Origin: Pseudomonas ekonensis
GTDB lineage: Bacteria; Pseudomonadota; Gammaproteobacteria; Pseudomonadales; Pseudomonadaceae
Direction: 5' to 3'
DNA: 64,000 bases
NCBI RefSeq assembly: GCF_019145435.1
Contig: NZ_JAHSTS010000002.1
Span: forward strand, 1,674,001 to 1,738,000
The translations under genes and the position numbers were made by a program. The notes beneath the pieces are model-generated. The model did no database searches. It was not told the DNA's origin and worked only from the letters and a program-made list of their open reading frames with translations. Within the stretch, counting starts at the first letter, position 1. Each line of letters opens with the position of its first letter. Positions 41,717 through 50,671 of this stretch are shown in pieces.

Positions 41717-43150
41717 ATGTCGCGTGCCGCCTCTTCCCTGTTCCTGCTTGCCGCCCTGCTGTTCTTCTTCGCGTTGGGCAACCATCAACTGCAAGGCTCC
41801 ACCGAGGCCCGGGTCGCCGGGATCGCCATGGAGATGCACCTGGACAACGACTGGGTGACGCCGCGCCTGTTCGGCGAACCGTTCCTGGAGAAACCGCCCC
41901 TGAGCCTGTGGCTGGACGCCGGCGCCATGCGCGTGTTCGGCGTGTCGCCGTGGGCGGTGCGGCTGGCGTCGGCGTTTGCCGGGCTGTTCAGCGTGATGGT
42001 GCTGTACACGATGCTGCGCCGCCTCGGACGGCCACGGGCCATCGCCTGGACGGCGGGGATTCTGCTGGCGACCATGGCCAGCTACTGGAGCAACGTGCGC
42101 GGCGTCGGCGAAGACGCCTTGCTGGCGCTCGGCGTGACCACCGCGCTGCTGGCGTTTTTCCAGGGCCTGCGTTCGCCGACGATGGGCAACGGCCTGCTGT
42201 TCGCCGCCGGGATCGCCGTCGCCACCCTGAGCAAAGGCGTGCTGGGCCTGGCCATGCCGGGGGTGGTGATCTTCGCGTACCTGCTGGCGGACAACCTGAT
42301 GGACCGGCGCCTGAAGCTCGGCGCCTGGCTGCGTCCGGGCCTGCTGACGGCGTTGGGGCTGGTGCCGCTGCTGATCTGGCTGGCGGTGCTGTATCAGCGC
42401 GGCGGTGCGCAGGCGGTGGGCGAAGTGCTGCTGACCAACAGCGTCGGGCGCTTCAGCGGCTCCTTCGTGGAGGCCGGCCACTACGAACCGTTCTACTACT
42501 ACCTGGCCAAACTGCCGGAAGCGTTCCTGCCGTGGAACATTCTGGTGTACCTGGGGCTGTGGCACTTTCGCAAAAGCCTGCGGGCCAACCGTTACCTGCT
42601 GTTTTTCAGCCTGTGGATCATTGCCCAGTTCATCATGCTGACCCTGGCCTCCAGCAAACGCACGGTGTACCTGATGTCGATGACCCCGGCCGCCGCTGTG
42701 ATCGCGGCGGAGTACGCGGCGGTGCTGTTCGAACGACTGAAGGGCCGCGAGCACGGCTTCACCGGCTGGCTCGCCCGGCACCGCCGGGCCCTGGCGTCCG
42801 GCCTGCTGGCGCTGGTGATCGCCAGCTACCTGGGCGCGGCGCAGTGGGCGATGCCCCGGGCCGACCGTCAGTTGTCGTTCCTGCCGCTGACCGAGCAGAT
42901 CCAGTCGATGCAGGCCAACGGCCAACAGGTGGCGCTGTTCCAGGCCAACGAGCGGCTGGGCGGCGCCAGCGTGTTCTACACCCAGAGCCTCCTCAAAGGC
43001 CTGGACACCCCCGCCCAACTGGACGCCTACCTGCGCGACTCGCCGGCCCACGTGGCGGTGATGTCCGGCGACAGCGAGCCCGCCGCGCCGCTCAAAGTGC
43101 TCAAGACCATGATGGTCGGGCGCCAGGCCTACTACTTCGTCGGCTACTGA
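41717..43150 (+). CDS. ArnT-like glycosyltransferase (GT39/GT83 family)
   Basis: A 477-residue membrane protein with about 11-12 hydrophobic segments. The family signature near the N-terminus is EARVAGIAMEM, then NDWVTPRLFGEPFLEKPPLSLW. ArnT-type enzymes move a sugar from a lipid carrier to lipid A or a protein. It is shorter than ArnT of E. coli (about 550 residues), and no arn biosynthesis genes are nearby, so the donor is unknown. A phosphatase pair lies on the other strand just after it. Confidence 0.85.
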   Translation: MSRAASSLFLLAALLFFFALGNHQLQGSTEARVAGIAMEMHLDNDWVTPRLFGEPFLEKPPLSLWLDAGAMRVFGVSPWAVRLASAFAGLFSVMVLYTMLRRLGRPRAIAWTAGILLATMASYWSNVRGVGEDALLALGVTTALLAFFQGLRSPTMGNGLLFAAGIAVATLSKGVLGLAMPGVVIFAYLLADNLMDRRLKLGAWLRPGLLTALGLVPLLIWLAVLYQRGGAQAVGEVLLTNSVGRFSGSFVEAGHYEPFYYYLAKLPEAFLPWNILVYLGLWHFRKSLRANRYLLFFSLWIIAQFIMLTLASSKRTVYLMSMTPAAAVIAAEYAAVLFERLKGREHGFTGWLARHRRALASGLLALVIASYLGAAQWAMPRADRQLSFLPLTEQIQSMQANGQQVALFQANERLGGASVFYTQSLLKGLDTPAQLDAYLRDSPAHVAVMSGDSEPAAPLKVLKTMMVGRQAYYFVGY

Positions 43151-43170
43151 GCCGGAAGGATTCGCGCCCA

Positions 43171-43202
43171 TGAAAAAACCGCCAGCGACGGCGGTTTTTT
43201 CA
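43171..43202. terminator. Bidirectional terminator after the ArnT-like gene
   Basis: A 13-bp inverted repeat, TGAAAAAACCGCC (43171-43183) with GGCGGTTTTTTCA (43190-43202), between convergent genes. Confidence 0.9.
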
Positions 43203-43219
43203 TGCACGACGCAGAAGGG

Positions 43220-44041
43220 TCAGGCGGTGCCGGCCTGGGCCGCATACACCGGCCGCTGACGCGTGTGCCGCACCGGCAACGCCAACCGGGCCTGGCCGTA
43301 GAACGCCAGCGCCGTCAGCAGGCAAGTCAGCCAGACGAAGATCCCGGCCCAGAACGTATGGGACATGTAGTGCCAGCCTTGCAGCACCCGCGTGGTGCCG
43401 TAGACCAGGCCAAGCAGCAGCGATGCGTACAGCACGGCGCTGGAGAAGCGCCACTGGTGACGGCGTGCCACGAAGTACAGCGCCAGCATGGTGAACCCGC
43501 CCGACGCATGGCCGCCCGGCCAGCAGCGGCCGTCGCCGGCCTCGTGGAAGAACTGGAAATTGCTGAACCAGTCGACGTGCGCCATCTTGCCGCCGTAGAG
43601 CGTGGTTTCGATCGGGCAGTACACGCTGGTGTGGGCCTTGAGGAAATGGATCACGCCGGTGCACAGCGCGAACGCCACGACGATGAACAGCCAGTCGCGC
43701 CGGTGCGCCGCAGCGAAACGCAGGACCGGCGCCACCTGGCTGCGCTCCAGCAACGCACCCAGGCGCGGGCGCCGGTCGGTGGCCAGCAGCGGCCAGGCGA
43801 ACGACAGCGCCAGCCCGATGAACGCCCCTTCGGCCGTCCAGTTCGGAATGATCCGCGCCCATTTGTGGGTGAACTGTTCGAACAGGTGGTTCTGCTCGAT
43901 GGGGAACAGCTGGCTTACCGGATCGAACAGCAGGTTGCTGAAGGCGACATCGAGGTGGGTCATGTCGAACATCAGAAACACCAGCGCCGCGCAGGCCAGG
44001 GGAATGCCGAAGTTGATCAGGTAATAGCGGCTGGGCGTCAT
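43220..44041 (-). CDS. PAP2-family membrane phosphatase
   Basis: A 273-residue protein with about six hydrophobic segments and the PAP2 motifs: KAHTSVYCP, CWPGGHASGG and TRVLQGWHYMSHTFWAG with the conserved His. It may dephosphorylate undecaprenyl pyrophosphate or lipid A. The start at 44041 follows AGGA at good spacing; an alternative ATG at 44071 overlaps the upstream phosphatase gene. Confidence 0.87.
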   Translation of the reverse strand: MTPSRYYLINFGIPLACAALVFLMFDMTHLDVAFSNLLFDPVSQLFPIEQNHLFEQFTHKWARIIPNWTAEGAFIGLALSFAWPLLATDRRPRLGALLERSQVAPVLRFAAAHRRDWLFIVVAFALCTGVIHFLKAHTSVYCPIETTLYGGKMAHVDWFSNFQFFHEAGDGRCWPGGHASGGFTMLALYFVARRHQWRFSSAVLYASLLLGLVYGTTRVLQGWHYMSHTFWAGIFVWLTCLLTALAFYGQARLALPVRHTRQRPVYAAQAGTA

Positions 44042-44067
44042 GGGGTGTCCTGAGGTGAGGGAGGCAG

Positions 44068-44739
44068 TCATTGGGCGGTCACCGAGCGCCAGTCCGAGGC
44101 TTCGATGAGGCCGAGCATTTTCGGTGCCGCCGGGTTGGCGGCGGAAATGAACAGGGAGGCGCCGTAGCCGGGCGTCGAAGCGGAGACCTTCAGGTCCTTT
44201 TCCAGTTGCGCCATGCATTCGCTGTGGGTCACCAGGATCAGGTTGCGCCCCGGCACCTTGTGCGCAAGGGCGTCCTGCAACATCCGGCCCTTGCAGTTGA
44301 TCAGCCAGTCCTCGCCGGTCGCCGCCCGGTTGAACATGTAGCCGGCGGTCTGCACGGTGCGCAGCATCGGGCTGTTGTAGATGTCGGCATGGGCCAGGCC
44401 CAGGCGCTCGAACTGCGCGCCGACGCCCACGGCGACGCTGCGCGAACGGTCGGTGATGCCATCGTTGCCGATCAGGCAAGGCGCCTTGGAGTGGTCGCAG
44501 CGCTCGACATGGCGCACCAGCACGATCATGTCGCCCCTGGCCCACCCCGCCGCCAGCGCCCGGGCGCCGGCCACGTTGCCGTGGGCCAGGTCCGGCACCG
44601 CCGCAGGCGCCAGCAGCCACAGGGTCAAGGGAACCGCCAGCAGCGCGGCCGCCAGGATCACCCAGGCATTGCGGTAGCGGGCCAGGCCGCCCAGCGGGAG
44701 CGAGCGTTTGACCCCGAACAGACTCAGTCTCAATTCCAC
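44068..44739 (-). CDS. Membrane-anchored histidine phosphatase family protein
   Basis: A 223-residue protein. One N-terminal membrane helix (residues about 24-46) is followed by a phosphoglycerate-mutase-like domain with IVLVRHVERCDHS (RHxE in place of RHG) and a second catalytic His in LVTHSE. The GTG at 44739 is chosen because GAGG lies 9 bases before it; ATG at 44760 is an alternative without a ribosome site. It ends 26 bases before the PAP2 gene and is probably in one operon with it. It may act on exported phospho-sugars. Confidence 0.8.
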   Translation of the reverse strand: MELRLSLFGVKRSLPLGGLARYRNAWVILAAALLAVPLTLWLLAPAAVPDLAHGNVAGARALAAGWARGDMIVLVRHVERCDHSKAPCLIGNDGITDRSRSVAVGVGAQFERLGLAHADIYNSPMLRTVQTAGYMFNRAATGEDWLINCKGRMLQDALAHKVPGRNLILVTHSECMAQLEKDLKVSASTPGYGASLFISAANPAAPKMLGLIEASDWRSVTAQ

Positions 44740-45014
44740 AGCAGGCCGCCTCACCGGCATACAGCACGCAACATTCAAAGCGGCGAGGGTAAAGAGAGCG
44801 GCGTGGGCGGCCGGTGAAACGCGTGTGAAAAAAGTCTTGGGAGGCGGCGCCGGCGCGCCGGAAAGCTTTGTTACAGATTTCGTCCGACAAAATCCTTTCA
44901 GCTCTCGGGATTGCGGCCGATACAGTCCTGCTAACACCCTTGCTGGCTCAAAAAAACAACAATCTTCCAGCCCAACCGACGATCAAGCAGCACAACGTTT
45001 CTGGAGGAATTGTG

Positions 45015-46934
45015 ATGAATAGCTGGTTCGGCAACATCAGCGTGAACCTCAAACTGGGGCTGGGCTTCGGCCTTGTCCTGGCACTGACCTGCATCCTGGC
45101 GCTGACCGGCTGGACCAGCCTGGGCGGCCTGATTGACCGCAGCAACTGGATGAGCGACATCACCCAGCTCAACGCCGGCCTGACCAAGCTGCGCGTGGTG
45201 CGCCTGCAATACATGCTGACCAACGGCGACGAAACCGCCGCGCAGAACGTGCAGACCACCCTCGACGGCTTCGCCGCGCAGCAGCAGGCGCTGATCAGCA
45301 AGTTCAAGAGCCCGGAAAACGTCAAGCTGCTCAAGGAGCAGGCGCAGACCATCGCCGAGTACCAGACGTCGCTGAACAAGATGCGCAACGCCTACCGCAC
45401 CGGCAACAGCGCGCGCGACACCATGACCGCCAACGCCGAGACCGCCTACAACCAGCTTGAGACCATCAGCGACTTCGTCCGCCAACTGCCGATGAGCGAG
45501 CAGCGCTTCGAGCAGTTCCAGGCCATCACCGAAGCCAAGGAAGCGTTCATCCTGGCGCGCTACGAAGTGCGCGGCTACACCGCCACCACCAACGCCGACA
45601 CCGAGCAGAAAGCCGTCGCCCAACTGAATGTCGCGATCGCCAGCCTCAAGCAACTGAACGCGCACTTCGCCAGCTCCCAGCAGAGCGCCCTGCGCCAGTT
45701 GGAAGACGCCCTCGTCAGCTACCGCAGCGCCTTGCAGGCCTACAAGGCCGCCAACGCCGACGCCGTGCAGGCGCGCAAGGAAATGACCGACCAGGGCGCC
45801 ACCATCGTGACCCTGAGCGAGCAGCTGTACCAGATCCAGCTTGACCGCCGCGACGTGGAAAGCGCCCAGGCCCGCACCCTGCAACTGATCAGCACCCTGC
45901 TGGCGCTGCTGGTGGGCGTGATCGCCGCCGTGATCATCACCCGTCAGATCACCCGTCCTCTGCAGGAAACCCTGACCGTGGTCGAGCGCATCGCCAGCGG
46001 CGACCTGACCCAGAACGTCAAGGTCACCCGCCGCGACGAACTCGGCGTGCTGCAGCAAGGCATCGCCCGCATGGGCGTGACCCTGCGCGACCTGATCAGC
46101 GGCATCCGCGACGGCGTCACCCAGATCGCCAGCGCCGCCGAAGAGCTGTCGGCCGTCACCGAGCAGACCAGCGCCGGGGTCAACAGCCAGAAGGTCGAGA
46201 CCGATCAGGTCGCCACCGCCATGCACGAAATGACCGCCACTGTGCAGGAAGTCGCGCGCAACGCCGAAGAGGCCTCCCAGGCCGCTGCGGCCGCCGACGG
46301 CGAAGCCCGCGACGGCGACAAGGTGGTCAACGAAGCCATCGCCCAGATCGAGCGTCTGGCCAGCGAAGTGGTGCGCTCCACCGAAGCCATGACCGTGCTG
46401 CAGCAGGAAAGCGACAAGATCGGCAGCGTCATGGACGTGATCAAGGCCGTGGCCGAACAGACCAACCTGCTGGCCCTCAACGCCGCCATCGAAGCGGCCC
46501 GTGCCGGTGAGGCGGGCCGTGGGTTCGCCGTGGTCGCCGACGAAGTCCGCGGCCTGGCCCAGCGCACGCAGAAGTCCACCGAGGAAATCGAAGGCCTGGT
46601 GGCGGGCCTGCAGAACGGCACCCAGCAAGTGGCCGCCGTGATGAACAACAGTCGCGCCCTGACCGACAGCAGCGTGGCCCTGACCCGCAAGGCCGGCGAC
46701 TCCCTGGAGAACATCACCCGCACGGTGTCGAACATCCAGTCGATGAACCAGCAGATCGCCGCCGCCGCCGAGCAGCAGAGCGCCGTGGCCGAAGAGATCA
46801 GCCGCAGCATCATCAACGTGCGCGACGTGTCCGAACAGACCGCCGCCGCAAGCGACGAGACCGCCGCGTCCAGCGTCGAGCTGGCCCGCCTGGGCGGTCA
46901 GCTGCAGCAGATGGTGAGTCACTTCCGCGTCTGA
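45015..46934 (+). CDS. Methyl-accepting chemotaxis protein, HBM-type sensor
   Basis: A 639-residue chemoreceptor. Transmembrane helices lie near residues 12-32 and 290-311, with a roughly 255-residue periplasmic helical region between them, the length of a helical bimodular (HBM) domain as in McpS. HAMP follows ([20 protein letters not shown]), then the signalling domain with [22 protein letters not shown] receptors often sense organic acids. GGAGGAAT precedes the ATG. A large terminator follows. Confidence 0.95.
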   Translation: MNSWFGNISVNLKLGLGFGLVLALTCILALTGWTSLGGLIDRSNWMSDITQLNAGLTKLRVVRLQYMLTNGDETAAQNVQTTLDGFAAQQQALISKFKSPENVKLLKEQAQTIAEYQTSLNKMRNAYRTGNSARDTMTANAETAYNQLETISDFVRQLPMSEQRFEQFQAITEAKEAFILARYEVRGYTATTNADTEQKAVAQLNVAIASLKQLNAHFASSQQSALRQLEDALVSYRSALQAYKAANADAVQARKEMTDQGATIVTLSEQLYQIQLDRRDVESAQARTLQLISTLLALLVGVIAAVIITRQITRPLQETLTVVERIASGDLTQNVKVTRRDELGVLQQGIARMGVTLRDLISGIRDGVTQIASAAEELSAVTEQTSAGVNSQKVETDQVATAMHEMTATVQEVARNAEEASQAAAAADGEARDGDKVVNEAIAQIERLASEVVRSTEAMTVLQQESDKIGSVMDVIKAVAEQTNLLALNAAIEAARAGEAGRGFAVVADEVRGLAQRTQKSTEEIEGLVAGLQNGTQQVAAVMNNSRALTDSSVALTRKAGDSLENITRTVSNIQSMNQQIAAAAEQQSAVAEEISRSIINVRDVSEQTAAASDETAASSVELARLGGQLQQMVSHFRV

Positions 46935-46965
46935 TGCAGGGCGCCTGATCAGCGCCGCCGCAATG

Positions 46966-47018
46966 AAAAAGCCCGCCGTCGCAGTGATTCAACATCACTG
47001 CGACGGCGGGCTTTTTTT
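46966..47018. terminator. Strong bidirectional terminator after the chemoreceptor gene
   Basis: A long perfect stem, AAAAAGCCCGCCGTCGCAG pairing with its complement before seven T, loop about 5. It separates the chemoreceptor gene from the convergent antitoxin-like gene. Confidence 0.93.
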
Positions 47019-47026
47019 GGGATAAG

Positions 47027-47284
47027 TCAGGGATCACTCGGTGCCGCTGCACTCAAAGTCCTTAACACTGCGGGTCTCGACGGCATATCGAGTTCTGCGC
47101 CCCCCACTTCTCTGAACCGGTCGCGGATGCGACTGCCCAGTCCGCCCGACAGCCCTGTCGCTGTCAGGGCACGCTGCAAGATGAACCGGGCCTCTTCTTC
47201 CATTGAACGCCCGTTTTGAGCAGCGACAATTCGAAGCTGTTCTTTCATGTCGTCGTCGAGATTACGAATGATGATGCTGGCCAT
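47027..47284 (-). CDS. FitA-like ribbon-helix-helix antitoxin, orphan
   Basis: An 85-residue protein with an N-terminal Arc/MetJ-type ribbon-helix-helix (MASIIIRNLDDDMKEQL) and the FitA/StbC motif AAQNGRSMEEEARFILQRAL. These repress their own operon and bind a VapC-type PIN nuclease, normally encoded directly after. Here the gene is followed at once by a terminator and no PIN gene is present, so it is an orphan. GGAGGACGTC precedes the ATG. Confidence 0.85.
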   Translation of the reverse strand: MASIIIRNLDDDMKEQLRIVAAQNGRSMEEEARFILQRALTATGLSGGLGSRIRDRFREVGGAELDMPSRPAVLRTLSAAAPSDP

Positions 47285-47368
47285 GACGTCCTCCTGCAAT
47301 CGATGAAAATCGTTGATCGCAGGCTAGAAAATCACGACCGGATGATGATCGACAAGGACTGAACGGTC

Positions 47369-47737
47369 TCAAACACAAATCGCATTGGTGAACACCAACC
47401 GGTTCCCGAACGGATCGGTCACGGTCATGTCCTGGCTGCCCCACGGCATGGCCTGGATGCCCGGGCGGGCGAATTTGTAGGCCTTGGCGATCAGTTGCTG
47501 CTGGAACGCTTCCAGCTCGTCGGTCTCGATGCGCAGGGCCGAGCCCGGCGTGGCGTCGCCGTGGTGTTCGGACAGGTGCAGCACGCAGTCGCCCCGGGAG
47601 ACTTGCAGGTACAGCGGGAAGCCTTCTTCGAAGCGGTGCTGCCAATCGATCGTGAAGCCGAGGAAACCGACGTAGAACTCGATCGCCTTGGCCTCATCGA
47701 AAATCCGCAGGATCGGAGTGGTTTTGCCGAAGCTCAT
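47369..47737 (-). CDS. VOC-family (glyoxalase/bleomycin-resistance-like) protein
   Basis: A 122-residue VOC protein. The paired beta-alpha-beta modules show AIEFYVGFLGFTIDW and MTVTDPFGNRLVF; the order and length resemble the bleomycin-resistance type. Metal use and substrate are unknown. The start at 47737 is the family start; the open frame upstream is not homologous. Confidence 0.87.
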   Translation of the reverse strand: MSFGKTTPILRIFDEAKAIEFYVGFLGFTIDWQHRFEEGFPLYLQVSRGDCVLHLSEHHGDATPGSALRIETDELEAFQQQLIAKAYKFARPGIQAMPWGSQDMTVTDPFGNRLVFTNAICV

Positions 47738-47855
47738 GGGTTGCTCCCTGACTGATTGGCCCCAATTGTAGACGGGCTGGATGTCAGCGCTTCGGCCTGC
47801 GCACGGCATTCTTTAATTGCAATGTGCCACCACTGTGACGCACTGCTCGGAATCC

Positions 47856-49313
47856 TCAGCGAAATCCCTCGCGCAGGTCGCCCCGGCGCGCCAGAAACCG
47901 CCCTTCCCGGCTCCCTGTGGCTAGCCCGTCGCGGTAGCTCAAAGCGCCGTTGACCCACACGCCGTCGATCCCCTGGGCCGGCCGTTGCGGGTCGTTGAAG
48001 TCCGCCACGTCGCGCACGGTGGCCGGATCGAACAGCACCAGGTCCGCCCAATGCCCTTCGCGGATCTCCCCGCGTTGCGCCAGGCCGAAGCGCTTGGCCG
48101 ACAGCCCGGTCATCTTGTGCACGGCGGTGTGCAGCGCAAACAGCCCGACATCGCGGCTGAAATGCCCCAGCACCCGAGGGAACGCGCCCCACAGGCGAGG
48201 ATGCGGGAACGGGTCTTCCGGCAGGCCGTCGGAGCCGACCATCGTCAGCGGATGCGCGAGGATCCGTCGCACGTCGTTCTCGTCCATGCCGTAATACACC
48301 GCGCCCGCCGGTTGCAGGCGTCGCGCCGCCTCCAGCAGCGGCACGCGCCACTCGGCGGCGATGTCGGCCAGGTCGCGGCCGCCCATCTGCGGGTGGGGCG
48401 TGGACCAGGTGACGGTGATGCGGTGGGCGTCGGTGACTTGCTTGAGATCCAGGGTCGAGGAACTGGCCGCGTAGGGATAGCAGTCGCAGCCCACCGGATG
48501 GGTCTTCGCCGCCGCCTCCAGGGACGCCAGCAGTTGCGGGCTGCGCCCCCAGTTGCCGACACCGGCGCATTTGAGGTGGGAGACGATCACCGGCGAGCGC
48601 GCATGGCGGCCGATGCGGAACGCTTCGTCCATGGCCTCCAGCACCGGTTCGAATTCGCTGCGCAGGTGGGTGGTGTACACCGCGCCGAAGGCGTTCAGTT
48701 CCTCGGTCAGTTGCATCACCTCCTCGGTGGACGCCGAGAACGCGCTCGCATAGGCCAGGCCTGTGGATAACCCCAGGGCGCCCGCTTCGAGGCTGTCGCG
48801 CAACTGCTCGCGCATCGCGGTGATTTCTTCGGCGCTGGCGGTGCGGAACAGGTCATCAAGGTGATTGCTGCGCAGCGCCGTGTGCCCGACCAGCGCCGCC
48901 ACGTTCAGCGTCGTGTTCGCCGACTCGACCGCCGCCCGGTAATCGCGAAAGCGTGGATAGACGAACGCCGCCGCACTGCCCAGCAGGTTCATCGGATCCG
49001 GCGGATCGCCCCGCAGGCTGACCGGCGCGGCGCTGATCCCGCAGTTGCCGACGATCACCGTGGTCACTCCCTGGCTGAGCTTGGGCAGCATCTGCGGCTG
49101 GCGGATCACCACGGTGTCGTCGTGGGTGTGCACGTCGATGAACCCCGGCGCCAGCACCCGACCGGCCGCGTCGATCTCTTCGCGGGCGCGGGCATCCGGC
49201 AGGTCGCCGATGCGTTCGATGCGGCCGGCGCGCAGCGCAACGTCGGCGGTGTAGCCAGGGGCGTTGCTGCCGTCGATGACGTGGGCGTTGCGGATCAGTG
49301 TGTCGTAGCGCAT
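47856..49313 (-). CDS. N-acyl-D-amino-acid deacylase (D-aminoacylase) family amidohydrolase
   Basis: A 485-residue amidohydrolase. The metal motif is FIDVHTHDD (His62, His64); GNCGISAAP contributes the family Cys, and HLKCAGVGNWG and MVGSDGLPED are conserved further on. It removes the acyl group from N-acyl-D-amino acids; the true substrate is open. Last gene of a five-gene minus-strand run, 24 bases after the YdcF-like gene. Confidence 0.9.
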   Translation of the reverse strand: MRYDTLIRNAHVIDGSNAPGYTADVALRAGRIERIGDLPDARAREEIDAAGRVLAPGFIDVHTHDDTVVIRQPQMLPKLSQGVTTVIVGNCGISAAPVSLRGDPPDPMNLLGSAAAFVYPRFRDYRAAVESANTTLNVAALVGHTALRSNHLDDLFRTASAEEITAMREQLRDSLEAGALGLSTGLAYASAFSASTEEVMQLTEELNAFGAVYTTHLRSEFEPVLEAMDEAFRIGRHARSPVIVSHLKCAGVGNWGRSPQLLASLEAAAKTHPVGCDCYPYAASSSTLDLKQVTDAHRITVTWSTPHPQMGGRDLADIAAEWRVPLLEAARRLQPAGAVYYGMDENDVRRILAHPLTMVGSDGLPEDPFPHPRLWGAFPRVLGHFSRDVGLFALHTAVHKMTGLSAKRFGLAQRGEIREGHWADLVLFDPATVRDVADFNDPQRPAQGIDGVWVNGALSYRDGLATGSREGRFLARRGDLREGFR

Positions 49314-49337
49314 GGGGTCTCCGGCATCAGGCCAGCG

Positions 49338-49976
49338 TCAGTCCCTTCCCTTGATCAGATGATGATCGAATCCCTGCTCGATCAGGTAGCGCCAGGCCAC
49401 CTGGACATCTTCCGGGATTTCCTGCCCGACCTGAAAGCCCAGCGACGGATAAACCTTGATCCGGTGCACATCCCCGACCATTTCGTCGATCAGCCCCAGC
49501 ACGCCGATCAGATGGCTGACCCCGTCGGGAAAGCCGAACGCCGGCGCATCCACCCACGCGTCGAGCTCCGGCCACTGCACGGGCAAGGTCAGCGCCACGC
49601 GCCGGATCGAGTTGGGTTTGGTCAGGAACGTCGCCCGGCGCACGTCCGGAAACAGCGCCCTGGCGAAGGCGATGTTCTCGGCGAAATTGGTGGCGCGGCG
49701 CTCCAGGGTGAACCGCTGCGCCGGCACCCCCAGCATAAGGGCCCGTTGCGCAAAGACATCGGCTTCGGGACGTTCCCACAAATGCTTCGTCCAGTTGCCG
49801 GTGTTGCCGGTGAACAGCAGGTGCGGGGCGACGCCGCGCTTGAGCAGCTCGCAGGCGTAGTCGCAGACCCGCAGGTCGTAGGAGCCGCAGACCACGATCA
49901 GCTCGCAGGGCTCGTGCCCGCGTCCCGACCCGAGAAAGTCCCACAGGACGCTGGCGTGCTTGAGGGTGGGCGTCAT
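49338..49976 (-). CDS. YdcF/DUF218-family protein
   Basis: A 212-residue DUF218 protein (VVCGSYDLRVCDYACELLKRG; LLFTGNTG; ERRATNFAENIAFAR). The family binds nucleotides or acts in envelope chemistry and has no firm function. Its ATG overlaps the stop of the HAD gene by 4 bases. Confidence 0.85.
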   Translation of the reverse strand: MTPTLKHASVLWDFLGSGRGHEPCELIVVCGSYDLRVCDYACELLKRGVAPHLLFTGNTGNWTKHLWERPEADVFAQRALMLGVPAQRFTLERRATNFAENIAFARALFPDVRRATFLTKPNSIRRVALTLPVQWPELDAWVDAPAFGFPDGVSHLIGVLGLIDEMVGDVHRIKVYPSLGFQVGQEIPEDVQVAWRYLIEQGFDHHLIKGRD

Positions 49977-50671
49977 GAAAGAACCGCCTCCCGGGCACCG
50001 AGGACCAGGCCGCCGTCGGCGTAGCCATGGGCCGACTCCGCCGCCAGCGAGACCGGCAGCCGGGTGAAGTCGGCGTACGCGCACACGGCGCCGTGCCCGG
50101 TCAGGGTCGGGTCGTCGCCGATGCCGATGCACAGCGCGCCGCTGCCGGTGGCCGACTGCACGCCGCTGACGGAGTCTTCGAAGACCAGGCATTCATCGCC
50201 TCGGCAGCCCAGCCGCGCCGCCGCCAGGTGATAGGGATCGGGCGCAGGCTTGCCGTGGCGCACATCGTCACGGCAGATGACGGTGTCGAAGGCCGAGACC
50301 AAATCGTGCTGCTGCAGGACGTGCTCGACCCGCGCCCGCCAACTGCTGGTCACCAGGGCCATGGGGACGCGGCCCTTGAGCCGGCCGATCAGTTCGGCGA
50401 CGCCCGGCATCAGCGCGCAAGCGGAACGTTCCTCGATGGCGTCGACTTCCTGCTTGATCGCCGCCCGCTTGCGTGCGTCGAAGCGGCCGAACAGGGCCTG
50501 CAAGGTGTAGCCGCCGGGGCGGCCGTGAATGTGCTCGTCGATGAACGCCTGGTCGACGGCGATTGCGTACTGGCGCGCCACGGTCGTCCAGGCGAGCTCG
50601 ATGATCTCGCGGGACTGGATCAGCACGCCGTCCATGTCAAAGCAGACGGCTGTAAACGTTCTTGGTGTCAT
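49973..50671 (-). CDS. HAD-superfamily hydrolase (phosphoglycolate phosphatase/beta-phosphoglucomutase type)
   Basis: A 232-residue HAD protein with motifs CFDMDGVL (nucleophile Asp and acid/base Asp), VTSSW, GKPAPDPY and VFEDSVSGVQSA. The cap type suits small sugar or glycol phosphates. Its start overlaps the end of the MFS gene by 35 bases and its stop overlaps the YdcF-like gene by 4, so the run is translationally coupled. Confidence 0.9.
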   Translation of the reverse strand: MTPRTFTAVCFDMDGVLIQSREIIELAWTTVARQYAIAVDQAFIDEHIHGRPGGYTLQALFGRFDARKRAAIKQEVDAIEERSACALMPGVAELIGRLKGRVPMALVTSSWRARVEHVLQQHDLVSAFDTVICRDDVRHGKPAPDPYHLAAARLGCRGDECLVFEDSVSGVQSATGSGALCIGIGDDPTLTGHGAVCAYADFTRLPVSLAAESAHGYADGGLVLGAREAVLS

